Assembly: GCA_026393985.1 (NCBI GenBank) | Contig: JAPKZB010000042.1 | Location: 1-39,646, forward strand | Length of the DNA: 39,646 nucleotides | Reading direction: 5' to 3' | From: Acidobacteriota bacterium | GTDB taxonomy: Bacteria > Acidobacteriota > Terriglobia > Bryobacterales > Bryobacteraceae | Shown: one piece after another, positions 24,926-33,764 of the stretch | How positions within the stretch are numbered: the first letter of the stretch is position 1 | Layout of the letters: the number at the start of each line of letters is the position of its first letter | The notes under the pieces: generated by a model | Seen by the model: the letters and a program-made list of their open reading frames with translations, nothing else | What the model was told of the DNA's origin: nothing | The model's database searches: none | Position numbers and translations under genes: made by a program

Positions 24926-26089
24926 ATGAAGATAACGCGAATTTTAACCAAAGTTGTTCATGCGCGGATGCGCAACTGGATTTTTGTCAAGGTCGAGACG
25001 GACCAGGCGGGTCTTTACGGATGGGGTGAAGCGACCCTTGAGTGGAAGACCAAGAGTGTGGTGGGTGCAGTGGAGGACTTGGCGGTTCTGCTGATTGGGC
25101 AGGACCCCCGGCGGATTGAGCATTTGTGGCAGGTGATGCACCGGCAGTATTTCTGGCGGGGCGGGATCATCAACTACACGGCGATCAGCGGGATTGACCA
25201 GGCGCTGTGGGATATAAAGGGCAAGGAGCTGGGCAAGCCGGTGCATGAGCTGCTCGGGGGGCCGGTGCGGGATACGCTGCGCTTTTACGACCATCTGGGC
25301 GGGGGCAAGATGGAGGATATTTACGGGGCATCGGATCCGGGATATTTCGGGGAGCGGATCCTGATGTCGATGGAGGAGGGCTTCACGGCGGTGAAGTCGA
25401 TGCCGATTCCGATAGCGGATCCGGTGGAGCGGGCGGGTACGTTGAAGAAGGCGGCCAAGTGCGTCGAGGCGATGCGGTTGGCGGCGGGCGACGAGGTGGA
25501 CATCATGCTCGACCTGCACGCGCGAACGACGCCGGCGGCAGCGATTCAGTTTGGCAAGATGCTCGTCGATTACAACCTGTACTGGTATGAGGAGCCGTGC
25601 TGGCCGGAGTCGATTGACGGGTTGGCGGAGGTGGCGCGGGCGCTTCCCTTCCCGATTGCGACGGGGGAGCGGCTGACGGGACGGTGGGAGTTCCGGGAGT
25701 TGTTTGAGAAGCGGGCGTGCGCGGTGGTGCAGCCGGATTGTTCGCACTGCGGGGGGATCAGTGAAGTCCGGCGGATTGCGGCGATGGCGGAGACGTACCT
25801 GATGTCGGTGGCGTGCCACAACCCGCAGGGGCCGATTTCGACGGCGGCGTGCACGCATGTGGCGTTTGCGACGCCGAACTATCTGATTCAGGAAGTGGTG
25901 CGGAAGGATGTGCCGTGGCGGGCCGAGGTGGTGAACGGGCAGATTCCGATTGTGGGGGGCCAAGCGGTGCCGCCGACGGCGCCGGGGCTAGGGATTGACA
26001 TCAACGAGGCGGCGGCGGACCGGCATCCGTGGCAACCGGAGGTAACGATGGACTTTTTCCGGCGGGATGGGAGCGTGGCGGACTGGTAG
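24926..26089 (+). CDS. Enolase-superfamily sugar-acid dehydratase (galactonate dehydratase-like)
   Basis: 387 residues, close in length and order to DgoD (about 382). Lid domain: GLYGWGEATLEWK, IGQDPRRIEHLWQVM, YTAISGIDQALWDIKGKELG. Barrel: metal ligands Asp in IMLDLHART, Glu in WYEEPCWPES and Glu in PIATGERLTGR; the His of VACHNPQGPIS corresponds to the second DgoD catalytic His, and the His in DLHAR to the first. It should dehydrate an aldonic or uronic acid; the exact substrate cannot be read. It stands alone, without sugar transporters or aldolases nearby. Confidence 0.9.
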   Translation: MKITRILTKVVHARMRNWIFVKVETDQAGLYGWGEATLEWKTKSVVGAVEDLAVLLIGQDPRRIEHLWQVMHRQYFWRGGIINYTAISGIDQALWDIKGKELGKPVHELLGGPVRDTLRFYDHLGGGKMEDIYGASDPGYFGERILMSMEEGFTAVKSMPIPIADPVERAGTLKKAAKCVEAMRLAAGDEVDIMLDLHARTTPAAAIQFGKMLVDYNLYWYEEPCWPESIDGLAEVARALPFPIATGERLTGRWEFRELFEKRACAVVQPDCSHCGGISEVRRIAAMAETYLMSVACHNPQGPISTAACTHVAFATPNYLIQEVVRKDVPWRAEVVNGQIPIVGGQAVPPTAPGLGIDINEAAADRHPWQPEVTMDFFRRDGSVADW

Positions 26090-26160
26090 GAGCGGGCAGG
26101 TCCCGGACGGCGGCGGGGGAGGTCGGCCGGGACTTTTGGGGCGAGGGAGGTGGGGCTGCT

Positions 26161-26230
26161 GGGGCGGGGGTATGGGCGGGGCGGGCGGGGGCGCGGGGGG
26201 CGGGGGAGGGGTTGGGGATGGGATCGGGGC
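26161..26230 (+). other. G-run cluster with quadruplex-forming potential
   Basis: Many runs of three to six G separated by 1-3 nt between the dehydratase gene and the terminator at 26251. The gap 26090-26334 contains no gene that I can support. Confidence 0.6.
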
Positions 26231-26250
26231 GGTTGGGCAGAAGGAAAAAA

Positions 26251-26293
26251 TCCCGTCCGGCGGGCGGCGGGAGACGCCGAGAGCCGGACGGGA
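26251..26293. terminator. Bidirectional intrinsic terminator
   Basis: TCCCGTCCGGC (26251-26261) pairs exactly with GCCGGACGGGA (26283-26293), with a second inner stem CGGCG/CGCCG. A run of A's precedes it and CCTTTGTTTTCG follows, so each strand has a T-rich tail. It would stop the RRM gene (minus) and the dehydratase gene (plus). Confidence 0.8.
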
Positions 26294-26334
26294 CCTTTGT
26301 TTTCGTTCTGGTCTTTGCCCTAGGGAAGGGAGAG

Positions 26335-26757
26335 TTACCAGCGGCTGCCGCCGCCGCCGCGGCCACCGCCGCCACCCTTGCCACCACGGCCGCCGCCGAA
26401 GCCGCCACCGCCGCCCTTGCCACGGCCACCGCCACCGCCGCCAAAGCCGCCGCCACCACCGCCGCCGCCACGGTAGCCACCGCCACCGCCGCCGCCGAAG
26501 CCGCCGCGCTCCTCGCGGGGACGAGCCTCTTCCACCTTCATCGGCCGACCACCGAGCTCATAGCCGTTGAGGGCCTGCACGGCGTTGTCGCCTTCCTCAT
26601 CATTCGGCATTTCCACAAAGCCGATGCCGCGCATCTGGCCCGTGTCGCGATCCCGCAACAGGTGGACACGATCCACTGCTCCGTAATTTCCGAACAGTTG
26701 CAGCAACTCGTCGTCACGGACGTCGTAGGGCAGATTGCCCACAAAAATATTTTTCAT
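26335..26757 (-). CDS. Glycine-rich RRM RNA-binding protein
   Basis: About 140 residues. One RRM (1-80): RNP2 IFVGNLPYDV, RNP1 RGIGFVEM, with KNIFVGNL and LNGYELGGRPMKVEEARP framing the fold. A C-terminal tail of about 50 residues is almost only Gly with Arg/Lys/Phe (RGG and FGG units). The layout is that of bacterial and cyanobacterial cold-induced Rbp proteins and plant GRPs. The start is MKNIF; an upstream in-frame Met (26799) adds a non-family leader and was not used. A Shine-Dalgarno AGGAGA lies about 9 nt upstream. A 120-bp A/T-richer leader region (26758-26877) precedes it, as in cold-induced RNA-protein genes. Confidence 0.9.
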   Translation of the reverse strand: MKNIFVGNLPYDVRDDELLQLFGNYGAVDRVHLLRDRDTGQMRGIGFVEMPNDEEGDNAVQALNGYELGGRPMKVEEARPREERGGFGGGGGGGYRGGGGGGGGFGGGGGGRGKGGGGGFGGGRGGKGGGGGRGGGGSRW

Positions 26758-26877
26758 CGATCCAGGTCTCCTAACAAAGCATATCCAATACCCGCGCAAG
26801 AAAGACCCACGACCAATGAAGAATCCAAGACTGACTCGGCGCGAACCGGCTGCCCTTTAAGCATAACCCGAACTGAA

Positions 26878-29800
26878 CTAGAAAAGAAGCTTAATTCCAA
26901 AAAGAAGCTTAATTCCAAACTGCAAATGACGCGGCGGCTGGGCCGAGAGGATACGCCCATAGGTACCGGAGCCAAGGACGGCGTCCGGTAAGTCGAAATT
27001 GGCGCGATTGGCGGCGTTAAAGGCTTCGGCGCGGAGTTGGAGGGTCAGGCGTTCGGACAAAATTGTACTCTTTGTAACGGAAACGTCCAGATTGGCGAGT
27101 CCGGGACCGGAGAGTATGTTGCGGCCACTATTGCCAAACGAACCAAAGGGCTGGAGGGCGAAGGCGGAGGTATCGAACCAGCGTTCCGGGGCGGGATTGG
27201 CTAAGTGGCCGGAGGCGAGGCGGAGCGGACGATCGTTGGCGCCGAAGCCGAAGCTGGTGCGGCCGGTGTTGGAGCGGTCGAGGTCAGAGAGGAGAGAGAC
27301 GGTGAAGGGCCGACCGGACTGGAAGCTCCAGACGCCGTTAGTTTGCCAGCCGCCGAGCCACTTATGGCCGCGGCCGAAGGGGAGATCGTAAACGTAAGCC
27401 AGGGAGAGGCGCTGGCGGACGTCGAAGCTCGAACGGGCGCGTTCGAGGCGCCAGTTGTTGGAGTCCATGGGGAAGTTGGGGTCGGCGGCGGTGGAGAAGA
27501 AGTTGGAGGCGTCGTCGATGGACTTAGCGAGGGCGTAACTGGCCAGAAGGCTGAGGCCGCGGGAGACGCGTTGTTCGAAGCGGGCCTGGAGGGAGTGGTA
27601 GCTCGAGTTACTGCGGGATTCGATGGTGGTGATATCGCCGTAGAAGGGGTTGGGGCGGAGGTTCTGGGGGTTGGTGCTGGGGCCGGGTTGGTTGCTGTCG
27701 CGGCCGGAGTGGAGCTTGGTGCCTTTGTTGCCGGCGTAACCGATTTCGAGAACACGACCGGCGCCGAGCTGGCGCTGGAGATTGAAGCTGAAGTTTTGGA
27801 CATAGGCCGTGCGGAGGTTGCGCTGGAAGGTGACGGCCGAGGGGGGCAGGGCGAGGGGGAAGTTGGCGGGGAAGGGATCGTGGAGGAGTAAGTTGTATTG
27901 CTGGAAGGTGAAGAAAGTACCGACGTTGAAGTAGGGCGCGTTGAAATAGATGCCTTCGCCGGGGGCGAGGGGGGCCTGGTCGTAGTAGAGACCGTAGCCC
28001 GTGCGGAGGACGGTTTTTTCGTTGAGGGACCAGGCGAGGCCGAGGCGGGGGGCGAAGTTATTCCTGTCGGCGAGGAAGGCGCCGCGGGGAACGCCGTTGG
28101 TGCCGAGTTGGTTGAGCTGGCCGTTGGCAAAGTTGAAGATAGCGGCGCGGTCTTTGGCGTCGACGGGGGGCGTTGAGAACTCGTAGCGGAGGCCGTAGGA
28201 GAGCGTCAGTTGGCGGGAGAGCTTCCAGGCGTCCTGGACGAAGAAGGACGACGAGCGGGCGCGGAGGCGCTGGTCGTTGATGCCGGTGGCGCGGCTGGAG
28301 ACGGAGACGAGGCCCTGCATCATCTCCGCGAGGGCGTTGCCGGTGAAGCCGACGAAGGAGAGGAGGCCGCGGGAGAGGACGTTGCGGAAGGCGTTTTGCT
28401 GCTGGACGCGGTAGTCGAAGCCGGCCTGGAGGGTGTGGCGGTGGCGGGTCCAGGTGAGCTGGTCGAGGAGCTGGTAGGTGTTGGTGATGCCGCGCTGGGG
28501 GTTGTTGTACTCGTCGCCGAGGGAGCCGAAGCCGGCGATGGAGATGTAGCTGAGGCCGGCGTTGACGGGGTTGGCGGGGGTGGGGAGGCCGATGCGGGAG
28601 TTGAGATTGGCGGCCTGCTGTTCGGGGGTGACGCCGAGGGCGACGCGGTTGAAGCCGAGGCGGAGTTCGTTGAGGAGGTTGGGGCGGAAGGCGTGGATTT
28701 CCGAGAGCATGAGGTTTTGGGCGCGGCGGGCGTTGGCGGAGCCGAAGCCGGGGACGGGGGAGAACGATGCGCCGGCGAAGGGTTCGAGGAGATCGCGATC
28801 AGAGAACGAGTAGCGGGCGGAGAGGTCGGAGTGGCGGGCGAGGCGGTGGTCGAATTTGAGATCGAAGGAGTGGTTGTTGTCGCGGGCGACGGGGGCGGAG
28901 GTGAGGTTTTGGGCGGGGTCGGGGCGGTTGGGGAGGGGGTAGAGGCTGGCGATGCCGAGGGCGATGGGGTGGAGGCGCTGGGCGGGGATGATGCTGCCGG
29001 GGAACGGCATTTGGGTGAAGAGGTCGATGGGGGGGGTGCGGGGGTCGGAGCGGGAGAAGTCGCCGCGGCGTTCGAGGGCGGTGGGGACGCGGGTGGTGCG
29101 GGAGATGCCTTCGCGGGAGAGGCGGGATTCGAAGTCGGCGAACAGGAAGGTGCGGTCCTTGACGAGGGCGTTGCCGAGGGCGGCGCCGAACTGATTGCGG
29201 AGGTAGCGGGGGTCGGGGCCGGCGGGGGCGAAGAAGTTACGGGCGTCCATGGCCTGGTTGCGGAAGAAGTGATAGAGGGAGCCGTGGGGGGTATTGGCGC
29301 CGGACTTGAGGACGACGTTGACCTGGCCGCCGGCGTTGCGGGCGAAGGAGGCGTCGTAGTTGCCGGTGAGGACTTCGAATTCGCGGATGGCGTCGACGGA
29401 GGGGGTGACGCCGACGCCGTTGAGCTTGGGGTCGCCGTTGTAGACGCCGTCGAGGGTGTAGGCGTTGGCGGAGTCGCGGGCGCCGTTGGCATTGAAGGTA
29501 AAGTCGCCGCGGACGGTGCCGGAGGAGCCCTGGGCGGGGAGGGTGACGCCGGGGACGAGGAGGGCGAGGGAGGAGAAGTTGCGGCCGTTCAAGGGGAGAT
29601 CGAGGATCTGGCGGTTTTGGAGGGTGGCGCCGAGGGAGGGGGTGGTGGTTTTGAGGTCTTCGTCGGGGGCGAAGACTTCGATGGTTTCGGTGCGGTCGCC
29701 GGGCTGGAGGAGGAGGTCGACGGTTTGTTCCTGGTTGAGGTGGAGGGTGAGGTTGGTGGTGGAGCGGCGGAAGCCGGGGGAGTCGATGGTGATTTTGTAG

Positions 29801-30012
29801 TCGCCGGGGGGGAGGAGGGCGAAGGAGAAGGCGCCGGCGGCGTCGGTTTGGGCGTTCCAGGCGCGGCCGGTGGGGGTGTGGGTGAGGAGGAGATTGGCGT
29901 TGCGGACGATGGCTTTCGAGCCGTCGCGGACGGTGACGCTGAGGAGGCCGCGGAGAGTTTGGGCGGGGAGGAGGGGGAGCAAGAAAAAGAGCAGGATCGC
30001 GAGGCGAATCAT
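26878..30012 (-). CDS. Oar-like TonB-dependent outer-membrane receptor
   Basis: About 1044 residues. Signal peptide MIRLAILLFFLLPLLPAQ. A carboxypeptidase-regulatory (Ig-like) domain (about 20-105): LLSVTVRDGSKAIVRNANLL, GAFSFALLPPGDYKITIDSP. A plug domain (about 120-240): LPLNGRNFSSLALLVPGVTL, AYTLDGVYNGD, VDAIREFEVLTGNYDASF, NAGGQVNVVLKSG. A large beta-barrel follows to the C-terminus, which ends with Phe. This is the giant receptor type expanded in Solibacter-like acidobacteria and thought to import glycans or other polymers. Starts at MKKET or MAIQY farther upstream are possible. The C-terminal strand sequence is duplicated (26884-26919). Confidence 0.92.
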   Translation of the reverse strand: MIRLAILLFFLLPLLPAQTLRGLLSVTVRDGSKAIVRNANLLLTHTPTGRAWNAQTDAAGAFSFALLPPGDYKITIDSPGFRRSTTNLTLHLNQEQTVDLLLQPGDRTETIEVFAPDEDLKTTTPSLGATLQNRQILDLPLNGRNFSSLALLVPGVTLPAQGSSGTVRGDFTFNANGARDSANAYTLDGVYNGDPKLNGVGVTPSVDAIREFEVLTGNYDASFARNAGGQVNVVLKSGANTPHGSLYHFFRNQAMDARNFFAPAGPDPRYLRNQFGAALGNALVKDRTFLFADFESRLSREGISRTTRVPTALERRGDFSRSDPRTPPIDLFTQMPFPGSIIPAQRLHPIALGIASLYPLPNRPDPAQNLTSAPVARDNNHSFDLKFDHRLARHSDLSARYSFSDRDLLEPFAGASFSPVPGFGSANARRAQNLMLSEIHAFRPNLLNELRLGFNRVALGVTPEQQAANLNSRIGLPTPANPVNAGLSYISIAGFGSLGDEYNNPQRGITNTYQLLDQLTWTRHRHTLQAGFDYRVQQQNAFRNVLSRGLLSFVGFTGNALAEMMQGLVSVSSRATGINDQRLRARSSSFFVQDAWKLSRQLTLSYGLRYEFSTPPVDAKDRAAIFNFANGQLNQLGTNGVPRGAFLADRNNFAPRLGLAWSLNEKTVLRTGYGLYYDQAPLAPGEGIYFNAPYFNVGTFFTFQQYNLLLHDPFPANFPLALPPSAVTFQRNLRTAYVQNFSFNLQRQLGAGRVLEIGYAGNKGTKLHSGRDSNQPGPSTNPQNLRPNPFYGDITTIESRSNSSYHSLQARFEQRVSRGLSLLASYALAKSIDDASNFFSTAADPNFPMDSNNWRLERARSSFDVRQRLSLAYVYDLPFGRGHKWLGGWQTNGVWSFQSGRPFTVSLLSDLDRSNTGRTSFGFGANDRPLRLASGHLANPAPERWFDTSAFALQPFGSFGNSGRNILSGPGLANLDVSVTKSTILSERLTLQLRAEAFNAANRANFDLPDAVLGSGTYGRILSAQPPRHLQFGIKLLFGIKLLF
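26884..26919 (-). repeat. 18-bp tandem duplication at the 3' end of the receptor gene
   Basis: Two identical 18-bp units (26884-26901 and 26902-26919) duplicate the final codons, so the protein ends QFGIKLLFGIKLLF. Each copy ends in the Phe expected of a beta-barrel assembly signal. Confidence 0.95.
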
Positions 30013-30034
30013 CGTTATAGGATACTGGATCGCC
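30013..30034. promoter_or_regulatory. 22-bp divergent start region with overlapping -10 boxes
   Basis: Between two start codons in opposite directions there are only 22 bp. On the plus strand GATACT (30021-30026) is 8 nt from ATG 30035. On the minus strand TATCCT (30019-30024) is 6 nt from ATG 30012. Any -35 elements would lie inside the opposite genes. If the receptor starts at MAIQY, the genes overlap. Confidence 0.4.
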
Positions 30035-31207
30035 ATGCTTCGTCTCGTCTCTTTCTTCATTTTGGGGTGTTTGTGGGGTGCGGACTGGCCGCAGCATTTG
30101 GGACCTAATCGGAACGGGGTGTCGGCGGAGGGGGATTTTTCGCCGGCGGGAAAGGTGGTTTGGAGCCGGGAGGTGGGGTCGGGATTTGCGGCGCCGGTGG
30201 TGAGCGAGGGGAAGGTGTATCTGTATCATCGGGTGGGGGATGAGGAGATCTGCGAGGCGATGGACGCCGAGACGGGGAAGACGCGTTGGCGGACGGCGGT
30301 GCCGACGAACTACCGGGACGATTTTGGATTTGACGAGGGGCCGCGGGCGGCGCCGGTGGTGAGCGGAGGGCGGGTTTTTGTGCACGGGGCGCACGGGGTG
30401 TTGACGGCGCTGGACGCGGGGACGGGGAAGGCATTGTGGCAGGTGTCGACGATGAAGGTTTTCGGGGTGGAGAAGCAGTTTTTCGGGCAGGCGTCGGCGC
30501 CGCTGGTGATGGGGGAGCGGGTGATGTTGCAGGTGGGGGGGACGGCGGGGATAGCGGCGTTTGCGGTGGGAACGGGGAAGGTGTTGTGGACGGCGACGGG
30601 GGACGAGGCGGGGTATGCGAGTCCGGTGGCGTACAAGGGGGAGGAGGCGGTGTTTTTCACGCGGACGGGGCTGGTGGTGTTGAACGTGAGCACGGGGAAG
30701 GTGCGGGGGCAGATGCGGTGGCGGGCGCGGTCGAACACGACGGTGAATGCGGCGACGCCGGTGGTGGTGGGGGATCAGGTGTTTTTGACCTCGAGTTACG
30801 AGGTGGGGGCGGCGGTGGTGGATTTGACGAAGACGCCGCTTAAGCCGGTGTGGAGCGGGGATGAGTCGTTGAGCGCGCATTATGCGACTCCGGTGTATCG
30901 GGATGGTTTTTTGTATGGGTACCACGGGCGGCAGGAGATGGGTCCGGAGCTGCGGTGCATTGAGATGAAGACGGGGAATGTGAAGTGGGCGACGGGGCGG
31001 TTTGGGGCGGGGAGTATTTTGCTGGTGGGGGGGAAGTTGGTGGTGATGCGGGAGAAGGGGGAGTTACTGCTGGCGGAGGCGACGCCGAAGGGATTTAAGA
31101 AGCTGGGGGAGTATCGGGTGTTGGATGGGGTGGTGCGGGCGTATCCGGCGCTGGCGAACGGGACGTTGTTTGTGCGGAGTGAAAAGCGGCTCGTCGCGGT
31201 GAGATAA
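30035..31207 (+). CDS. Secreted PQQ-type beta-propeller protein
   Basis: 390 residues with a signal peptide (MLRLVSFFILGCLWGADWPQ). The mature start DWPQHLGPNRNG is the standard entry of this propeller family. Repeated blades carry the motif AxDAxTGKxxW: EAMDAETGKTRWRTAVP, TALDAGTGKALWQVST, FAVGTGKVLWTATG, CIEMKTGNVKWATG. No PQQ dehydrogenase catalytic residues are recognised, so it is probably a binding or assembly scaffold. It diverges from the receptor gene across 22 bp and precedes the PHP hydrolase by 12 bp. Confidence 0.88.
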   Translation: MLRLVSFFILGCLWGADWPQHLGPNRNGVSAEGDFSPAGKVVWSREVGSGFAAPVVSEGKVYLYHRVGDEEICEAMDAETGKTRWRTAVPTNYRDDFGFDEGPRAAPVVSGGRVFVHGAHGVLTALDAGTGKALWQVSTMKVFGVEKQFFGQASAPLVMGERVMLQVGGTAGIAAFAVGTGKVLWTATGDEAGYASPVAYKGEEAVFFTRTGLVVLNVSTGKVRGQMRWRARSNTTVNAATPVVVGDQVFLTSSYEVGAAVVDLTKTPLKPVWSGDESLSAHYATPVYRDGFLYGYHGRQEMGPELRCIEMKTGNVKWATGRFGAGSILLVGGKLVVMREKGELLLAEATPKGFKKLGEYRVLDGVVRAYPALANGTLFVRSEKRLVAVR

Positions 31208-31219
31208 GATTGGGTCGGT

Positions 31220-33364
31220 ATGCGACTCTGGCTTGGATTGGTGTGTGCGCTTGCTTTGCGAGCGGAGGCTTTGCCTGTGATTGGGACCGTGGAGCGGCAA
31301 CCGCTGGCGGCCCAGGTGGAACGGGTGGTGCAAGCACTGGAGCTGACCGGGGAGCCGTTTGCCGAGCGGGCCGCTTTAGCGGGGGCGTCGGTGGAGAAGA
31401 TCCAGGAGATTTTGGATAAGCACTGTTTGGTGGGGCTGGAGATTAATCCGGAGGCGCGGGTGAAGGTGCAGCAGGGGCCGGCGAAGGCGGAGCTGATGGA
31501 GCAGGGCTGGCGGAGTTTCCTCGTCAAGGTGCATAACCAGGCGGGGTTGACGGCGGCGGTGGGCGTGGATTCGCCGAACGCGGGGCCGATGCAGAATCAG
31601 AACGCCAACACGGGGAACCGGCGGTGGATGGAGATTCAGAGTTATACGCGGCAGCCGTTGAAGGTGCATTTGTCGGGGTTGGCGGTGGAGTACCGGGTGA
31701 TTCAGATTTATGCGCGGGAGGCGGGGCAGCGGGAGGCGAAGCTGGTTTTTGATGTGGGCCAGGGGACGCAGGATCTGGGATTTCGGAGCGAGGTGGATGT
31801 GCTGTTCCGGATTACGCCGGCGGCGAAGTTGACGCTGCGGGTGAAGGATGCCGACGGGCGGCCGACGACGGCTTCGTTCTTAGTCAAGGACGATAGGGGG
31901 CGGGTGTATCCGTCGCAGGCCAAGCGGAAGGCGCCGGATTTCTTTTTCCATCCGCAGGTGTACCGGGCGGACGGGGAGAGTTTAGCGCTGCCGCCGGGGA
32001 GTTACACGGTGGAGGTGAGCCGGGGGCCGGAGTATCAGAAGATTACGCGGAAGGTGACGATGGACCGGGTGGACCGGACGGAGGCGTTTGCTTTGGAGCG
32101 GTGGGTGGATCCGGCGAAGTTGGGTTGGATTTCCGGGGACCATCATATTCACGCGGCGGGGTGTTCGCATTATGAGCGGCCGACCGAGGGGGTGTATCCG
32201 CAGGACATGATGCGGCATGTGCTCGGGGAGGATTTGAAGATTGGGAGTGTGTTGACGTGGGGGCCGGGGTGGTATTTCCAGAAGACGTTTTTTGAGGGGA
32301 AAGATCATGCTTTGTCGACGGAGGAGAACCGGATCCGGTATGACGTGGAGATTTCGGGGCATCCGTCGAGCCATACGGGGCATTTGGTGTTGTTGGGGGT
32401 GAAGGAGCAGGACTATCCGGGGACGGCGCGTTTGGAGGATTGGCCGACGTGGGGGCTGCCGATTTTGCAGTGGGCGAAGAAGCAGGGGGCGGTGACGGGG
32501 TTTGCGCATTCGGGTTGGGGATTGGAGATGCCAAAGGATGAGCTGCTGTCGTATGACCATCCGCGGTTTGACGGGATTGGGGCCAATGAGTATATCGTCA
32601 GCGTGACGCACGGGGCGGTGGATTTTCTGTCGACGGTAGATACGCCTTGGCCGTGGGAGTTGAATATCTGGTACCACACGTTGAACGCGGGATACCGGAC
32701 GCGGATTAGTGGGGAGACGGATTTTCCGTGTATCTATGACAGTAAGGTGGGTTTGGGGCGGAGCTATGTGCGGCAGGCGAAGCCGGATTATGGGGACTGG
32801 ATTCAGGGGGTGAAAGAGGGCCGGAATTATGTGTCGGATGGGCGGAGCCATTTGATTGATTTCCGGGTGAGTAACGTGGAGATGGGGAAAGGGGATGTGA
32901 AGCTGAGCGCGCCGGCGCGGGTGACGGCGACGGTGCAGGTGGCGGCGCTGCTGAACGAGACGCCGGCGCCGAAGCGGAAGGCGAATGTGAAGCCGTACTG
33001 GGATGTGGAGCAGGCGCGGGTGGGGACGAGCCGGAAGGTGCCGGTGGAGCTGGTGGTGAACGGGGTGGCGGTGGAGAAGACAGAGGTGGAGGCGGATGGG
33101 GCGATGCGGGAGGTGAAGTTTACGACGCGGATTGAGCGGAGTTCGTGGGTGGCGGTACGGGTGCTGCCGAGTTCGCATACGAATCCGATTTGGGTGACGG
33201 TGGGGGAGAGTCCGGTGCGGGAGAAGAAGAGTATTGAGTGGTGTTTGAAGGCGGTGGATTTGTGTGAGCAGCAGAAGACGGGGAGGGTGAAGTTGAGTGA
33301 GCGGGGGGAGATGGCGCGGGCGTATGAGTATGCTCGGCAGGAGTATCGGAAGCGGTTGCAGTAG
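31220..33364 (+). CDS. CehA/McbA-family PHP-domain metallohydrolase, secreted
   Basis: 714 residues. A signal peptide (MRLWLGLVCALALRAEALP) is followed by two beta-rich domains; the second (about 200-290: LTLRVKDADGRPTTASFLVK, LPPGSYTVEVSRG) resembles a carboxypeptidase-regulatory fold. The PHP catalytic domain starts at WISGDHHIHAAGCSHYERP (Asp307, His308, His311); further metal ligands likely include SSHTGHLVLLG and FAHSGWGLEMP. The CehA/McbA group hydrolyses carbaryl and related esters in known members; acidobacterial homologues are mostly uncharacterised. TAAGAT (31205-31210) sits 9 nt upstream of the ATG. Codons end overwhelmingly in G. Confidence 0.85.
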   Translation: MRLWLGLVCALALRAEALPVIGTVERQPLAAQVERVVQALELTGEPFAERAALAGASVEKIQEILDKHCLVGLEINPEARVKVQQGPAKAELMEQGWRSFLVKVHNQAGLTAAVGVDSPNAGPMQNQNANTGNRRWMEIQSYTRQPLKVHLSGLAVEYRVIQIYAREAGQREAKLVFDVGQGTQDLGFRSEVDVLFRITPAAKLTLRVKDADGRPTTASFLVKDDRGRVYPSQAKRKAPDFFFHPQVYRADGESLALPPGSYTVEVSRGPEYQKITRKVTMDRVDRTEAFALERWVDPAKLGWISGDHHIHAAGCSHYERPTEGVYPQDMMRHVLGEDLKIGSVLTWGPGWYFQKTFFEGKDHALSTEENRIRYDVEISGHPSSHTGHLVLLGVKEQDYPGTARLEDWPTWGLPILQWAKKQGAVTGFAHSGWGLEMPKDELLSYDHPRFDGIGANEYIVSVTHGAVDFLSTVDTPWPWELNIWYHTLNAGYRTRISGETDFPCIYDSKVGLGRSYVRQAKPDYGDWIQGVKEGRNYVSDGRSHLIDFRVSNVEMGKGDVKLSAPARVTATVQVAALLNETPAPKRKANVKPYWDVEQARVGTSRKVPVELVVNGVAVEKTEVEADGAMREVKFTTRIERSSWVAVRVLPSSHTNPIWVTVGESPVREKKSIEWCLKAVDLCEQQKTGRVKLSERGEMARAYEYARQEYRKRLQ

Positions 33365-33374
33365 AAGAGGTGGC

Positions 33375-33764
33375 CTAGACGCCGGACGAGGCGGAACGCC
33401 GATAGCAGATGGCCCAAGCGATCCAACAGCCGAGTCCACAAGCGGCGAAGAACGCGGCTTGTATCGGGGAGTCGCGGAGCATCATCCAGCGGAGACCATG
33501 TTCACTACTGGCCCAGAAAGAGAACGGGGCGAGGGAATAGGCGATCGCGAAACCGAGCCAAGTGTTCCGAGTGCGCAGCAAGCTGCGGGTGCGGCTCAGC
33601 GCGGCGGTTTCGCGGGAGGGAGACGGCGCGAGTTTCCGGGACAAGGCGGCAAAGGCGGGGTCCTTGGCGAACCAGGACTCGACCAGACGGCGAGAGTCTT
33701 CGCTGACCTCATTGGCGAGGTAGCCGGGCAGTAAGTCGGTGATGATGTCTTTCGTGATTTCCAT
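33375..33764 (-). CDS. Putative membrane anti-sigma factor
   Basis: 129 residues. The N-terminal TDLLPGYLANEVSEDSRRLV and ESWFAKDPAF segment is like the zf-HC2 anti-sigma domain, but the zinc-binding His/Cys set is missing; cysteines occur only in the C-terminal membrane part (ACGLGCWIAWAIC). Two hydrophobic segments (NTWLGFAIAYSLAPFSFW, IQAAFFAACGLGCWIAWAI) suggest a membrane anchor. Its ATG shares one base with the sigma stop (TAATG), a typical sigma/anti-sigma arrangement. Confidence 0.7.
   Translation of the reverse strand: MEITKDIITDLLPGYLANEVSEDSRRLVESWFAKDPAFAALSRKLAPSPSRETAALSRTRSLLRTRNTWLGFAIAYSLAPFSFWASSEHGLRWMMLRDSPIQAAFFAACGLGCWIAWAICYRRSASSGV

Noticed and set aside
26335-26520. 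Short tandem repeats in the RRM gene as a mobile or structural DNA repeat
   Set aside because: The periodicity follows from Gly codons of the RGG-type tail and is explained by the protein.
28210-30108. A 632-codon open frame on the plus strand, rich in Gly/Glu/Ala
   Set aside because: It is exactly antisense to the TonB-dependent receptor gene, whose domains are clear. Long antisense frames are expected at this GC content and codon bias.
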